From contig NC_011027.1 in NCBI RefSeq assembly GCF_000020505.1, positions 914,001 through 978,000 of the forward strand: 64,000 bases of DNA. The letters are read 5' to 3'. Shown piece by piece: positions 1 through 9,768 of the stretch. The position numbers were made by a program, and so were the translations under genes. The DNA is from Chlorobaculum parvum NCIB 8327. GTDB lineage: Bacteria; Bacteroidota; Chlorobiia; Chlorobiales; Chlorobiaceae. The notes under the pieces are model-generated. The model had not been told where the DNA came from and did no database searches. It was given only the letters and a program-made list of their open reading frames with translations. Every line of letters starts with the position of its first letter. Within the stretch, counting starts at the first letter, position 1.

Positions 1-920
1 ACGTGCAGGAGGGGCAGCATGTGAAAAAGGGCGATCTCTTGATTCTGCTCGACGACCAGACGGCCAAAGCCCGATATGTCGAAATCCATCAGCACTATCT
101 CGGCCTTCGCGCAGCCGAGGCGCGTCTGCTTGCCGAAGAGCGTGGTGCTTCGAAGATGACACTGCATCCTGACTTGTTGTCCGATCCCGACCAGGAATTG
201 GTCAAGCGTCTGGTCAGGACGCAAAAGGAGCTGCTGCAATCGCGCATGGAGATCATGAGGCTGATGCAGGCGCAGCTTGCAGGTATGAAGAGCCTTGCTG
301 CAGAGGGGTTTGCGCCGTTGAGCCAGCAACGCGACCTTGAAATCAGGATTGCGCAGTTGCGTGCCGACAGTCAGTCGGAACTGGCCCGAGTGCAGAACGA
401 AGTCAAAGCCGATGCGGAGAAATCGAAGGCGTTGGCCCAGGAGCTTGCCGATACCCGGATCACCTCTCCGGCAGACGGTCAGGTTGTCGGACTTCAGGTG
501 CAGACTGTAGGCGCGGTGATCCAACCCGGGCAGAAGGTGATGGATGTCGTGCCGCTCGACGAGCCCCTGCTTATCGAGGCAAAAATCGCGCCGCATCTTA
601 TCGATAAGGTACGTACCGGTCTGACAGTTGATCTCCACTTCACAGCGTTTTCCCACACGCCGCAAATGGTTGTTCCCGGCAAGGTCGAGTCGGTGTCAAG
701 CGATTTGCTGACTGAATCTCCATCCGGCGCGCAGCCGGCCGTCTCCTACTATCTGGCCCGTATCGCGGTGACGCCCGAGGGGATGCAGGAGCTTGGTGAT
801 CACAAGATCCAGGCGGGCATGCCGGTGCTTGCGGTTATCAAAACCGGCGAGCGTTCCATGCTCACCTATATCCTTCACCCGCTGATGCAGCGCATGGCGG
901 CATCCCTGAAGGAGGAGTAA
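1..920 (+). CDS. HlyD-family periplasmic adaptor subunit (5' part outside window)
   Basis: Membrane fusion protein that would link an inner-membrane exporter to an outer-membrane TolC channel, typical of type I secretion. The frame is open to the window edge, and the first visible residues (EGQHVKKGDLLILLDDQ) are already the first lipoyl half-motif, so the membrane anchor lies outside. A helical hairpin rich in Leu, Gln and Arg follows (about residues 25-145 of the visible part), then the second lipoyl half (ITSPADGQVVGLQVQTVG) and a C-terminal beta domain ending in an AVIKTGERS-type segment. The TolC-like gene starts 6 bases after the stop, so the two are one operon; the ATP-binding exporter is probably upstream. 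The family is clear; the exported substrate cannot be told. Confidence 0.9.
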   Translation, partial: VQEGQHVKKGDLLILLDDQTAKARYVEIHQHYLGLRAAEARLLAEERGASKMTLHPDLLSDPDQELVKRLVRTQKELLQSRMEIMRLMQAQLAGMKSLAAEGFAPLSQQRDLEIRIAQLRADSQSELARVQNEVKADAEKSKALAQELADTRITSPADGQVVGLQVQTVGAVIQPGQKVMDVVPLDEPLLIEAKIAPHLIDKVRTGLTVDLHFTAFSHTPQMVVPGKVESVSSDLLTESPSGAQPAVSYYLARIAVTPEGMQELGDHKIQAGMPVLAVIKTGERSMLTYILHPLMQRMAASLKEE

Positions 921-926
921 GAAATC

Positions 927-2309
927 ATGGCGCTAACGATTCGACATTTTCTTATGCGCAGTTCGGGCAGAAAGAGCAGGAAGATGGCGTTTTTGCTTGT
1001 TCTCGTTCAGTTCTTTTTGCCAATGGCAGCACAGGCCAAGTCCCTCTCGTTGAAAGAGGCCTACGAACATGCGTTGCAGTATGACGCGCAGTACCGTTCC
1101 GCCGAGGCCGACACCCGGATCGCCAAAGAGGAGGTTTCGAAAGCGGCGGCAGCCTTCATGCCCAACATCAAGGCAGCTACTTCGAAAGGACGCAGCCGTA
1201 CCGACAGCGAGACTCCCTACAGCTCCAGGGAGGGTGTCTATTACAGCACTCAAAGTCACAGCGTTTCACTCCGCCAGCCGCTTTTCAATCTTGGCAGCAT
1301 TGCATCCTGGAAACAGGCCCACGCCGTGAAAGCCAAGAGCGAAGAGCTGTTCCGCAGCGAGCACGCTTCGTTGATTGTCCGGACGGCCGAACAGTTTTGC
1401 AATGTGCTCTTTTCGCAGGACAACATTACCTTCGCCAGCGCCCAGGTCGAAGCCACAAAAGAGCAGCTCGAACAGTCGAAGAAACGGTTTGAAAAAGGGT
1501 TCGGCACCATCACCGAAATCAACGAGGCGCAGGCAAGCTTCGATTTGGCGGTTGCCGATCACGCCGATGCCATTGCCGGTCTGGAAAACAGTTCCCGCGA
1601 ACTTGAACGCATCACCGGAATTTATACCGACGAGCTTTGCCGGCTCGATCCGGAGCGCCTTGTCCTTGCCCGCCCGGAACCGCAGAATGTCGAAGCCTGG
1701 GTGGCGCTTGCAGAGGAGCATAACGGCAGGATCGGTGCGGCGCGTCAGGAGGTTGAAATCACTCGCAAGGAGATCGACAAGACCAAAGCTTCACGGTATC
1801 CCCAACTCGATCTCTGGGCCGGACGAAGCTATTCGGTCAGCGAGAACAACTATACCATTGGCTCGACGTATGATACCTGGTCGGTCAACGTGCAATTGAG
1901 CATGCCGATCTATACCGGTGGGTACACCAGCGCCGCTGTTCGCCAGGCTTGGGCTCGCCGTCTCAAGGCGCAGGAAGGGCTTCATTTTCAGGAACGGGAG
2001 TCGCTTACCAGAGTCAGGCGTTACTATCAGGCCCAGATCAACAGCATCGCGCAGGTCAGGGCATATGAACAGGCAGCCAAATCTGCTGAAATCGCCCTTG
2101 AAGGCACCAGAAAAGGGTTTCAGGCCGGTTTCAGGACTAACGCCGAAGTGCTCGATGCGGTGAAGAAACTGTATGATATCCGGCGAAGTCTTGCCCGGGC
2201 GCGATACCAGTATATCCTCAACAGGCTCATGCTCAGGGATGCGGCCGGATTGCTCAGCGAGTCTGATCTTGACGGGATCGATGAGTTTTTTGTTCTCGCT
2301 GGCTCATAA
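927..2309 (+). CDS. TolC-family outer membrane channel protein
   Basis: 460 residues. It would form the outer-membrane/periplasmic tunnel of the exporter whose adaptor is encoded just upstream. The N-terminus has a basic stretch, a hydrophobic core (MAFLLVLVQFFLPMAAQA) and an AQA-type signal peptidase site near residue 37. The mature part begins with SLKEAYEHALQYD, the usual opening of the TolC repeat, and has two long helical halves with the repeat-like motifs GFGTITEINEAQ and GFRTNAEVLDAVKKLYD, as in TolC. Length is normal for the family. A GGAGG ribosome site overlaps the end of the adaptor gene. The nearby sequence shows no dedicated regulation. Confidence 0.92.
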   Translation: MALTIRHFLMRSSGRKSRKMAFLLVLVQFFLPMAAQAKSLSLKEAYEHALQYDAQYRSAEADTRIAKEEVSKAAAAFMPNIKAATSKGRSRTDSETPYSSREGVYYSTQSHSVSLRQPLFNLGSIASWKQAHAVKAKSEELFRSEHASLIVRTAEQFCNVLFSQDNITFASAQVEATKEQLEQSKKRFEKGFGTITEINEAQASFDLAVADHADAIAGLENSSRELERITGIYTDELCRLDPERLVLARPEPQNVEAWVALAEEHNGRIGAARQEVEITRKEIDKTKASRYPQLDLWAGRSYSVSENNYTIGSTYDTWSVNVQLSMPIYTGGYTSAAVRQAWARRLKAQEGLHFQERESLTRVRRYYQAQINSIAQVRAYEQAAKSAEIALEGTRKGFQAGFRTNAEVLDAVKKLYDIRRSLARARYQYILNRLMLRDAAGLLSESDLDGIDEFFVLAGS

Positions 2310-2517
2310 GTTTTACCTGTTCTGCCGCTGACCCGGCACTTCTGCCCGTTTTGCCGTTTTATCTCTTTGTGACTGAAAAGAGCTTTCCATGGTCATGATC
2401 TCTTCGTTCAAGAGCCCGTGGCGTGGGGTAATGGATCGTTTTGCAAACGATTGTCGTTAATGTTTTTACTTGATATTCGAGGAATCATCACTTTTTACCT
2501 CTGACTTGTCACTGGAC

Positions 2518-2847
2518 ATGAACGACCAATTATTCAAGAAGGTATTGGGATATATTGAATCGGAAAGCTATTTGATGGCATACCGCGAGCTGCATAAACT
2601 TGCCGATGAATACATGCCGCTCGCAACCCGTATGGACTTCGATGCTCTGCACTCCTCTCTGAGCATTATTATCGGTGAGAGGTCCGGGTACCCCGATATA
2701 GCCGACCAGCTTGCCGATACGGCAGGGTTTTACGAAAGATTGGCATATCTGTTGACCAAAAAGCTTCTCGGTGATGATGAGGCGGGTGAAAAAGCCGATA
2801 CTCTCATGCTCTGTGTGGTGGCTTTCGGCAACCACAGGCGGAATTGA
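2518..2847 (+). CDS. small hypothetical protein
   Basis: 109 residues from the ATG (an in-frame TTG at 2470 would add 16 residues). I do not recognise the family. The protein is mostly helical, acidic and without a signal peptide or membrane segment. It stands alone between the secretion genes and the permease, on the same strand as both, about 200 bases from the tolC-like stop. There is no convincing ribosome binding site before either start. The codon use looks like that of its neighbours, which is the main argument that it is a real gene. No function is proposed. Confidence 0.45.
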   Translation: MNDQLFKKVLGYIESESYLMAYRELHKLADEYMPLATRMDFDALHSSLSIIIGERSGYPDIADQLADTAGFYERLAYLLTKKLLGDDEAGEKADTLMLCVVAFGNHRRN

Positions 2848-3011
2848 GTGTTCCGGCATCGTGGGTTAGCTCGGTGCAGACCTGAAAAGCCGTGAATCCC
2901 ATCACATTTCCGTATCTGTCCGTAGAGGCTTCAGGCGGTTCACATCCCATCTTTTTTTATGGATGAGCGCATGAACATCCGAAAATATTCAGGTTGCAGG
3001 CGAGGTGCAGT

Positions 3012-4085
3012 ATGACCGAAGCTTTGGGCGTTGTTTTCACTATTATTTTGGCCTCCTGGTCGGTACTGCTCGACGCTGCACCATGGGTGCTGTTCGGATT
3101 TTTGGTTGCTGGTCTCGTCAAGGCGTTTGTGCCCGAAGAGTTGGTGCAGGCTCATCTTGGCGGCGGCTTGTGGAGTATCGTCAAGGCTTCGGCGATCGGC
3201 GTGCCGATTCCGTTGTGCAGTTGCGGGGTGATTCCTGCGGCGGCTGGCCTCAAAAAACAGGGCGCGGGGAAGGGGGCGGTGGCCTCGTTTCTTGTTTCCA
3301 CCCCGGAGACCGGCATCGATTCGATTGCGATTACCTACGCCTTGCTCGATCCCCTGATGACCATTTTCAGACCCATCGCGGCGTTCGTGACGGCCATCGC
3401 GACCGGTGTCTCTGTCTCGTTTACCGGCAAGGCTGAGCCAGCAGCACCTGCAACGGAGTCTGAGTGCGGTACGCAGGATTCTGGCTGTTCATGCGGTTGT
3501 GGTCACAAGAAAGTCGAGAAGCCGGGCGTCGTTCAGAAAATAAAATCGGGCCTTTCCTTTTCTTTCGGCGAATTGCTTGGCGATGTTGGAGGCTGGCTGC
3601 TGGGCGGCGTGCTGCTTGCGGGCCTGATTTCGGTTTTCGTTTCCGGGGAGTTTGTCGAGCGTTACCTGTCGAACGATGTTGTCGCCATGATTATGATGCT
3701 GGCGATTTCGGTGCCGATGTACGTCTGCGCCACCTCGTCAACGCCCATTGTCGCAGCGCTTGCGCTCAAAGGCATTTCGCCCGGCGCGGCGCTTGTGTTC
3801 CTGCTTGCCGGTCCGGCGACCAACGCCGCCTCGTTGCCGGTGATCTCGAAACTGCTCGGCAAAAAGGGCACGGTGGTTTATCTGGCGGTTATCATCGTGA
3901 TGTCGCTCCTGTTCGGCATCCTTGTCAATCACCTCTACGGCTGGCTTGGCTTCGATCCGAAGCATTGGGCGACCGGCGCTGCGCGCGAGGAAAGTGGCGT
4001 ACTGGCCATTTCGTCAGCCATTCTGCTCATTTTGCTGATACTGCGCACTCGCATCTCTTCCTGGCGAACGGCTCGTCAGCGTTGA
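3012..4085 (+). CDS. SO_0444/YraQ-type permease, putative metal efflux
   Basis: 357 residues with about eight to ten membrane segments in two halves. Each half carries a conserved loop: IPLCSCGVIPAAAGLKKQG in the first and CATSSTPIVAALALKG in the second. Between them is a Cys/His-rich cytoplasmic loop (SECGTQDSGCSCGCGHKK, near residues 150-167) that looks able to bind metal. These traits fit the DUF318/SO_0444 permease family, some members of which are described as Cu/Zn exporters. A GAGGTG site 4 bases before the ATG at 3012 supports this start over the upstream TTG. A copper-type P-ATPase is encoded nearby on the other strand, which agrees with a metal role, but the substrate is an inference. 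Confidence 0.8.
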   Translation: MTEALGVVFTIILASWSVLLDAAPWVLFGFLVAGLVKAFVPEELVQAHLGGGLWSIVKASAIGVPIPLCSCGVIPAAAGLKKQGAGKGAVASFLVSTPETGIDSIAITYALLDPLMTIFRPIAAFVTAIATGVSVSFTGKAEPAAPATESECGTQDSGCSCGCGHKKVEKPGVVQKIKSGLSFSFGELLGDVGGWLLGGVLLAGLISVFVSGEFVERYLSNDVVAMIMMLAISVPMYVCATSSTPIVAALALKGISPGAALVFLLAGPATNAASLPVISKLLGKKGTVVYLAVIIVMSLLFGILVNHLYGWLGFDPKHWATGAAREESGVLAISSAILLILLILRTRISSWRTARQR

Positions 4086-4087
4086 TC

Positions 4088-4849
4088 TTACGCTTCTTTT
4101 TTGCCGACCGGCGCGAGGTAGATCGTGAACTCCTCTTTGCCGTCCACGTCGATTAATTCGTCCATTCCATCCTGATGATATGCCGCGATGGCGCAAGTGC
4201 CCGCGCCGATGGCCTCGCAGGCGAGGTAGAGGTTCTGGCAGACGTGGCCCGCGTCGAGTGCGATCACCTTATGCGCGGCGAGCCCATAGCGCCACTCCAT
4301 CCGGTAGGGAAGCGCCGTCCAGATGAAGGTGACTGCAGCGTCGCCTGTGAAGCGCTGCCCGAGCGTTGCCTGGACGATGCTTTGTTCGAGCTGGTCCGGC
4401 GCGTGCGAAAAAAGCAACGCATGTTCGAGCGGCAGATAGCGATAGATGCCTTTCTCCAGCCCTTTGACGTTCAGCACGCAGAGGTAGGTCTCGAAAGCGT
4501 GACGGCACCCCGCAGAGGGTACCGTCCGCAAGGCGTGGCCCGCGTCGAGCTTCAGCCGGACACCCTGCGTTGCCCAGAGCAGGAGCGAGAGTTCGTCGAG
4601 CGAGAGCGGTTCATCGGAATAGAACCGGCAACTTTCGCGTTGCCCGATGGCTGACCAGAGGTCGATGTTGCCCGCAAGCTTCGCCTTTTCGAGCGGCGGC
4701 AGGGGGATCGTCTCCGCGCCTTCCGGAATCGGCTTTTCAAGCGGCGGCGGCGGAATGCGACGGTTCTGGTCGGTCTGCGAGAAGTCGATGCGCTGCCGGA
4801 TGTTGTCTTTCAAAAACTCGCGGTAGTGATCGATGAGCTGCTTGTTCAT
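4088..4849 (-). CDS. SagB/ThcOx-type nitroreductase-fold oxidoreductase
   Basis: 253 residues. Nitroreductase-fold, FMN-dependent dehydrogenase of the SagB/ThcOx group. The typical elements are in order: SAIGQRESCRFYSDEPLSL (flavin-binding Arg), LLLWATQGV, TVPSAGCRHAFETYL, ALDAGHVCQNLYLACEAIG and a C-terminal LAPVGKK. The N-terminal 60 residues are Pro-rich, as in stand-alone family members. Some SagB proteins oxidise azolines in peptide products, but no precursor or cyclodehydratase gene is visible here, so this is probably a general redox enzyme. It ends 2 bases from the convergent permease stop and is only 11 bases downstream of copA on the same strand, suggesting co-transcription with copA. 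Confidence 0.8.
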   Translation of the reverse strand: MNKQLIDHYREFLKDNIRQRIDFSQTDQNRRIPPPPLEKPIPEGAETIPLPPLEKAKLAGNIDLWSAIGQRESCRFYSDEPLSLDELSLLLWATQGVRLKLDAGHALRTVPSAGCRHAFETYLCVLNVKGLEKGIYRYLPLEHALLFSHAPDQLEQSIVQATLGQRFTGDAAVTFIWTALPYRMEWRYGLAAHKVIALDAGHVCQNLYLACEAIGAGTCAIAAYHQDGMDELIDVDGKEEFTIYLAPVGKKEA

Positions 4850-4860
4850 GTTTGTTGGAT

Positions 4861-7134
4861 TTATGACAATTTTGCCGCCCTGAGTCTGAGCGAATTGGTG
4901 ACGACCGAAACGCTGCTTCCGGCCATCGCGATGCCGGAGAAGGCCGGGTTCAGGAAGATACCGTAGAATGGGAAGAGCGCTCCGGCGGCGATCGGAATGC
5001 CGATGACGTTGTAGATGAAGGCCCAGAAGAGGTTCTGGCGGATGACTCGCATCGTTTTTTTCGAGAGCGTGATGGCTTGCGTGACTTTGCCGATGTCACC
5101 GCCGAGCAGCGTGATGCCTGCCGATTCGATGGCGATGTCGGTGCCGCTGGCGAGCGCGATGCCGACGTCAGCCTGCGTAAGCGCCGGGGCGTCGTTGATG
5201 CCATCACCGGTCATGGCGACCGTCCTTCCTTCAGCCTGTAACTTTTTGATGGCGTCAGCTTTGTCGCCGGGCAGCACTTCGGCGACGACCTCGTCAATGC
5301 CCGCCTGCCGGGCGATGAACTCTGCTGCGTGGCGGTTGTCGCCGGTGAGCATCACCACGCGCTTGCCCATCCGTTGCAGTTCAGCGACCGTCTCTTTGGC
5401 CTCGGGCTTCAGCGTGTCGGAGAGCGCGATGAGGCCGAGCGTCTTGCCGTTTTGCTCGATGATCACCACCGTTTTGCCCTCCTGCTGGAGCCGTTCGATC
5501 TCCGGGCGAGCGCTTTCGTTGCCTTCAGGCTTGCGCACCCTGACCGGATCGTCGCCGAGCTTTGCATCGACGCCGACTCCTTCGAGCGCCTTGAAATCCG
5601 AAACCTTCAACGGCTCGATATTTCGCTCCTTCGCTGCGGTGACAATGGCCTGGGCGAGCGGGTGTTCCGAGTGTTTTTCGATGCCTGCCGCCAGCGCGAG
5701 CAGTTCGTCAGTCTTGTCATTCTTGTCAAATGGCTCGATGGACGTGACTGACGGCTCGCCTCGTGTGATGGTGCCGGTTTTGTCGAATACGACGGTATCA
5801 ATTTTGCTGAGGGTCTGGAGGTTCTCGGCGTTGCGGACGAGGATGCCGTGCTTCGCGCCGAGGCCGGTGCCAACGATGATCGCCGTCGGCGTGGCGAGGC
5901 CGAGCGCGCAGGGGCAGGCGATTACCAGAATACCGACTATCGCCATGATGCCGTAGGAGAGAGCGCTTTTGAAGCCGAGCGCCGGGGTGCCGATGCCGAG
6001 CCAGAGAAGAAAGACCAGTACGGAAACGACGAGCACCGTTGGTACGAAGACCGCGGCTACCTTGTCGGCCAAATTCTGCACCGGCGCTTTCGACCCCTGT
6101 GCATCCTCGACCATCGAAATGATGCGGGCGAGCATCGTCTCCGTGCCCACCCCGGTGGCCGTGAAGGTGAACGCGCCCTGCTTGTTGATGGTGCCGCCGA
6201 TCACCGTGTCGCCTTCGTGCTTGTCCACCGGAACCGGTTCGCCGGTGATCATCGACTCGTCGATCGACGAACTGCCCGAAAAGATCACGCCATCGACCGG
6301 CACCCGGCCACCCGGCTTGACGACGAGCATCGTGCCCTCGACGACAGTTTCGACCGGCACTTCGGTCTCTTTTCCGTTATCATAAACGATGGCAGATTTT
6401 GCCTGTAAGCCGACGAGCTTCTCGATCGCCTCGCCGGTTTTGAGCTTCGAGCGGGCTTCGAGGTATTTGCCGAAGAGCACGAAGCCGATCACCACGATGG
6501 CGGCATCGGCAAAGCTCTCGTGCGGCAGGCCAAGCCGGTCCCGCAGCGTCGGAAAGAGAATTGAAAAAGCGCTGTAGCTCCACGCGACCAGCGCGCCCAT
6601 GCCGACCAGCGTGTCCATGCTGGCCGTTCCTGTTCGGGCGAATGTGCCGACACCCTTGAGAAATGGCTCGCCGATACGGAACACCACCCACGCCGCAACC
6701 AGCAGCGTGATGGAGTGCCAGGTCTCCATATCGATGGGGAATTGGGGAATCGAAGGAACGAGAGCGGCGACGGTGTGCCACATCATCACCGCGAAAAAGA
6801 GCAGCGCCAGCGGCAGCGCGACCTGCACCTGACGCTTCTGGTGGAGCAGTTCATCGAGCTTCTCCTGCTTTTTCGATGCGTGTCGGTCAGTTGGGATCTC
6901 CTGCGCGGCGGATTTCGGGGGCGTTTCCTCAACCAGTGAAAAGCCGTACTTGCCGAGCAGCTCGTTCATCACCTTGATGCCCAACGGCTTTCCGGTGAAC
7001 TCGATGCGCGCCGTTTCAGTCGCCAGATTGACATCAGCTTTCGCAATGCCGTCGAGCGCCGAGAGCTTTTTGGTAATGATCGCCACGCAACTCGCGCAGT
7101 GCATTCCTTTGACCGAGTAGGTGCGTTTGGTCAT
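4861..7134 (-). CDS. copA: copper-exporting P1B-type ATPase
   Basis: 757 residues. ATP-driven Cu(I) export across the inner membrane. A single heavy-metal-associated domain lies at the N-terminus (GMHCASC, residues 10-16). Six helices precede the membrane CPC motif (IACPCALGLATP, near residue 406), followed by the phosphorylated Asp in DKTGT (near 450), HP in the nucleotide domain (SEHPLAQAI) and GDGINDAP (near 645). The last two helices carry YN and MAGSS motifs, the Cu(I) signature. I start at MTKRTYSVKG because the longer frame adds 33 residues that do not look like protein. Residues 80-110 form a charged linker. No CopY/CueR-type regulator gene is next to it. Confidence 0.94.
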   Translation of the reverse strand: MTKRTYSVKGMHCASCVAIITKKLSALDGIAKADVNLATETARIEFTGKPLGIKVMNELLGKYGFSLVEETPPKSAAQEIPTDRHASKKQEKLDELLHQKRQVQVALPLALLFFAVMMWHTVAALVPSIPQFPIDMETWHSITLLVAAWVVFRIGEPFLKGVGTFARTGTASMDTLVGMGALVAWSYSAFSILFPTLRDRLGLPHESFADAAIVVIGFVLFGKYLEARSKLKTGEAIEKLVGLQAKSAIVYDNGKETEVPVETVVEGTMLVVKPGGRVPVDGVIFSGSSSIDESMITGEPVPVDKHEGDTVIGGTINKQGAFTFTATGVGTETMLARIISMVEDAQGSKAPVQNLADKVAAVFVPTVLVVSVLVFLLWLGIGTPALGFKSALSYGIMAIVGILVIACPCALGLATPTAIIVGTGLGAKHGILVRNAENLQTLSKIDTVVFDKTGTITRGEPSVTSIEPFDKNDKTDELLALAAGIEKHSEHPLAQAIVTAAKERNIEPLKVSDFKALEGVGVDAKLGDDPVRVRKPEGNESARPEIERLQQEGKTVVIIEQNGKTLGLIALSDTLKPEAKETVAELQRMGKRVVMLTGDNRHAAEFIARQAGIDEVVAEVLPGDKADAIKKLQAEGRTVAMTGDGINDAPALTQADVGIALASGTDIAIESAGITLLGGDIGKVTQAITLSKKTMRVIRQNLFWAFIYNVIGIPIAAGALFPFYGIFLNPAFSGIAMAGSSVSVVTNSLRLRAAKLS

Positions 7135-7301
7135 GGTTGGTTTTCGTGGGTAGTAACAATTATAAATTACTACCCCAGCCAACCTCAATGGTTCCTTTGC
7201 ATTTGGTGAGCATGTTGTCCACAATGTCCACAACGCGCGGGCGCACGCCGTGCACCCGTACAGGGGAAAAATTCAAAGTGGCGTTGAGGTGGTTCGGATC
7301 A

Positions 7302-7325
7302 GGGTAGGCGCGAGGCCTACCCCTA
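7302..7325. repeat. dispersed GC-rich palindromic repeat, copy 1
   Basis: Short inverted repeat GGGTAGG...CCTACCC followed by CCCTAC-like sequence, in the space upstream of copA and prfC. It shares the ...CCCCTAC end with four other intergenic elements in this window (7409-7470, 13857-13882, 27612-27640, 38072-38098). It is probably a member of a dispersed palindromic family rather than a gene. Confidence 0.5.
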
Positions 7326-7408
7326 CAACACAAAGGGTGGACGTTTTCCGATTTTCCGGAATAGTGATTCGCAAATCGTCCATACAGGCAGAATTTTGTG
7401 TTTATCCC

Positions 7409-7470
7409 GTAGGGGCGGTTTTACGCCCGCCCTTTTGGTTTGCCGGTCAGGCATGGGGGCCCGCCCCTAC
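7409..7470. repeat. dispersed GC-rich palindromic repeat, copy 2 (longest)
   Basis: Starts with GTAGGGGCGG and ends with its exact complement CCGCCCCTAC. Between them is a second short palindrome, CGGTTTTACGCCCGCC, and a GC-rich middle. It sits 11 bases from the 3' end of prfC, so it could act as that gene's transcription end or mRNA stabiliser. It belongs to the same family as the elements at 27612 and 38072. Confidence 0.6.
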
Positions 7471-7480
7471 AATTCACCCG

Positions 7481-9079
7481 TCAGGCGTCTTCGCCTTCGG
7501 TTTTGAATTCCGAGGTCGAGTGGAACTCAATCTCTGGGAAATCCTCTTTGGCGATTTTGAGCATCCATTCGGTTTCGGCGAAGAAGACCGGGTGTTCCTC
7601 CTTGTCGAGGGCGATGACGTTGGCGCGGCGGCGCATGAATTCGTCGAGCTGCTCCTGGTTGTCGCTGGTGATCCAGAAGGCTTTGTGGAAGCGCAGGGGC
7701 ATGAAGGAGCACTGCGCGCCGTATTCGTGTTCGAGCCGGAACTGGATGACGTCGAACTGGAGTTCGCCGACCGTACCGACGATCTTGCGCGTGCCGTATT
7801 GCACGAAGAGCTGTGCCACACCCTCGTCGGTGAGCTGGCGGATGCCCTTTTCGAGCTGCTTGGTCTTGAGCGGGTCGCGGTTTTCGAGCACCTTGAAAAT
7901 CTCCGGCGAAAAGCTCGGAATGCCCCGGAAATGCAGCGCTTCGCCCTCGGTGAGCGTGTCGCCGATCTTGAGCGAACCGTTGTCGTACAGGCCGATCACG
8001 TCGCCCGCCCACGCTTCGTCGATGACGCTTTTTTCCTGCGCCATGAACTGCGTCGGGTTGGAGAAGCGCAGCTTCTTGCCGAGCCGCGTGTGCTGGTAGA
8101 ACTTGTTGCGCTCGAACCGTCCGGAGCAGATTTTGAAGAAGGCCGTGCGGTCGCGGTGGTTCGGGTCGAGGTTGGCGTGAATCTTGAAGACAAAGCCACT
8201 CAGCGCCGGTTCGGAGGCGTTCACCATGCGCTCGGTCGCCTCGCGCTCGTGCGGGCAGGGGGCGACGCTGATGAAGGTGTCGAGCAGTTCGTGGACGCCG
8301 AAGTTGTTGACCGCGCTGCCAAAAAAGACCGGCGCGAGCATCCCTTCGCGATACAGCTCCAGGTCGAACGGCTCGTAGACGCCATCGATCAGCTCCACGT
8401 CTTCGCGAAGTTTCGCGGCGTTGGCTGTCCCGACCCAGTCGGCAAGTTTCGGATCGTTGATGCCCTCGATGTCGGTGAGCTTCTGGCCGATTTTCGTGGA
8501 GGTGGCCTCGAACAGGTTCAGCGATTTGTCAAACAGGTTGTAGACGCCCTTGAAGTTCTGCCCCTGACTGATCGGCCAGGTCATCGGGCAGGTCTGGATG
8601 TCGAGCTTCTCCTCCAGCTCGTCGAGCAGCTCGAACGGGTCGCGCCCCTCGCGGTCGAGCTTGTTGATGAAAATAATCACCGGTGTGTGGCGCATCCGGC
8701 ACACCTCCATCAGCCGCTCGGTCTGTTCCTCGACGCCCTTCATACTATCGACGACGAGGATGACACTATCGACAGCCGTCAGCGTGCGATACGTGTCTTC
8801 GGCGAAGTCCTTGTGGCCCGGCGTATCGAGAATGTTGATGCGCTTGCCGCGATACTCGAAGCCCATCACCGAAGTCGCCACCGAAATGCCGCGCTGCTTT
8901 TCGATCTCCATGAAGTCGCTGGTCGCCGATTTGCGGATCTTGTTGCTCTTCACTGCGCCCGCCGTATGGATCGCGCCGCCGAACAGCAGCAGCTTTTCGG
9001 TGAGGGTGGTCTTACCCGCATCCGGGTGGCTGATAATAGCGAACGTCCGCCGCCGAGCGATCTCCTTTGCTAACTCCAT
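7481..9079 (-). CDS. prfC: peptide chain release factor 3
   Basis: 532 residues, the normal length. A GTPase that recycles class I release factors after peptide release. G-domain motifs are complete: SHPDAGKTT (G1, near residue 18), a switch I segment with [17 protein letters not shown] (G3), and [10 protein letters not shown] (G4). The later part has the RF3-type domain II and III, with [20 protein letters not shown] as the family signature near residue 415. The ATG start has no strong ribosome site. It is a single-gene unit between a repeat-rich gap and a 690-base gap. Confidence 0.96.
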   Translation of the reverse strand: MELAKEIARRRTFAIISHPDAGKTTLTEKLLLFGGAIHTAGAVKSNKIRKSATSDFMEIEKQRGISVATSVMGFEYRGKRINILDTPGHKDFAEDTYRTLTAVDSVILVVDSMKGVEEQTERLMEVCRMRHTPVIIFINKLDREGRDPFELLDELEEKLDIQTCPMTWPISQGQNFKGVYNLFDKSLNLFEATSTKIGQKLTDIEGINDPKLADWVGTANAAKLREDVELIDGVYEPFDLELYREGMLAPVFFGSAVNNFGVHELLDTFISVAPCPHEREATERMVNASEPALSGFVFKIHANLDPNHRDRTAFFKICSGRFERNKFYQHTRLGKKLRFSNPTQFMAQEKSVIDEAWAGDVIGLYDNGSLKIGDTLTEGEALHFRGIPSFSPEIFKVLENRDPLKTKQLEKGIRQLTDEGVAQLFVQYGTRKIVGTVGELQFDVIQFRLEHEYGAQCSFMPLRFHKAFWITSDNQEQLDEFMRRRANVIALDKEEHPVFFAETEWMLKIAKEDFPEIEFHSTSEFKTEGEDA

Positions 9080-9768
9080 GCTTTTCGTCTCTCTGTCTGA
9101 TGTGTCAAGTCCGGCTCTCTGTGATAAGGGCGGAAAATATTAAAAAATCGGGAATATCGGGCATGGGTGGAGAGTGGGGGAGCGTCTTTCAGAATGGTAA
9201 TGGCCGCGTTTTGTCTTGGGCAGCTGGGAACATTGCGTTCGAGCCTTTAGAAATTCCAGGCAACGTTGTTGTGGTGGGGCCATATTTAGTTCTGGACTGA
9301 GGTTGATAGGAACCCTGCGCTTGCGAGTTCAGTACGAGGATTTTTCCCGCAATAAAATTCTTGTTCTTGTTCGTGCTTTTAGCTGAGGAACGGATCGCAT
9401 TGCATTGACATGATGTTGTACGAGTCAATGAAACAACCTCTCGAACAGCCTTTATAAATGGTTTAAAGCGTTTTTTTGAAAACGGCTCTACGAAACACGG
9501 ACGCGTGTTTTCATGCCTGATAGTTTGTCCCCGCGTGAATATTATGAGCCCCCCATATAAAATTCATCGAATAAAAAGTTGTAAAGAGTATATAAGTTGT
9601 TGAAATGAGTTATCTTTACCTGTTATTTTAATGATAATTTCATGCATCTTATCATGTCTCGGATTAAGAACTCTGCGTCTTATTTTTTTGTATAGCCTTA
9701 TATGGAAGCATATATGCAACATTGGGCCGATAATAATCAACGATCAAAAACACGGAGATTACCTTTTT
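9080..9768. other. 690-base gap, becoming AT-rich toward the island
   Basis: I see no convincing gene, tRNA or terminator here. The first 250 bases have the GC content of the chromosome, and the rest (from about 9400) is AT-rich like the following island. Short frames exist on both strands (for example 9067-9300 and 9189-9428), but they lack ribosome sites and family features. A TTGTTG (near 9599) and TGTTAT (near 9623) pair could be a promoter for the downstream gene; this is weak. Confidence 0.4.

Noticed and set aside
7250-9073. 607-codon plus-strand frame opposite prfC
   Set aside because: Antisense shadow of a GC-rich gene; composition is Leu/Arg/Val/Glu-rich without any domain, and prfC is certain.
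9067-9428. Overlapping short frames on both strands after prfC as small genes
   Set aside because: No ribosome sites, no recognisable family, and each depends on low-complexity stretches.
9631-9768. 46-residue N-terminal extension of the GNAT-BKACE protein
   Set aside because: AT-rich sequence with no GNAT features; the ATG at 9769 with GGAG upstream starts just before the conserved domain.
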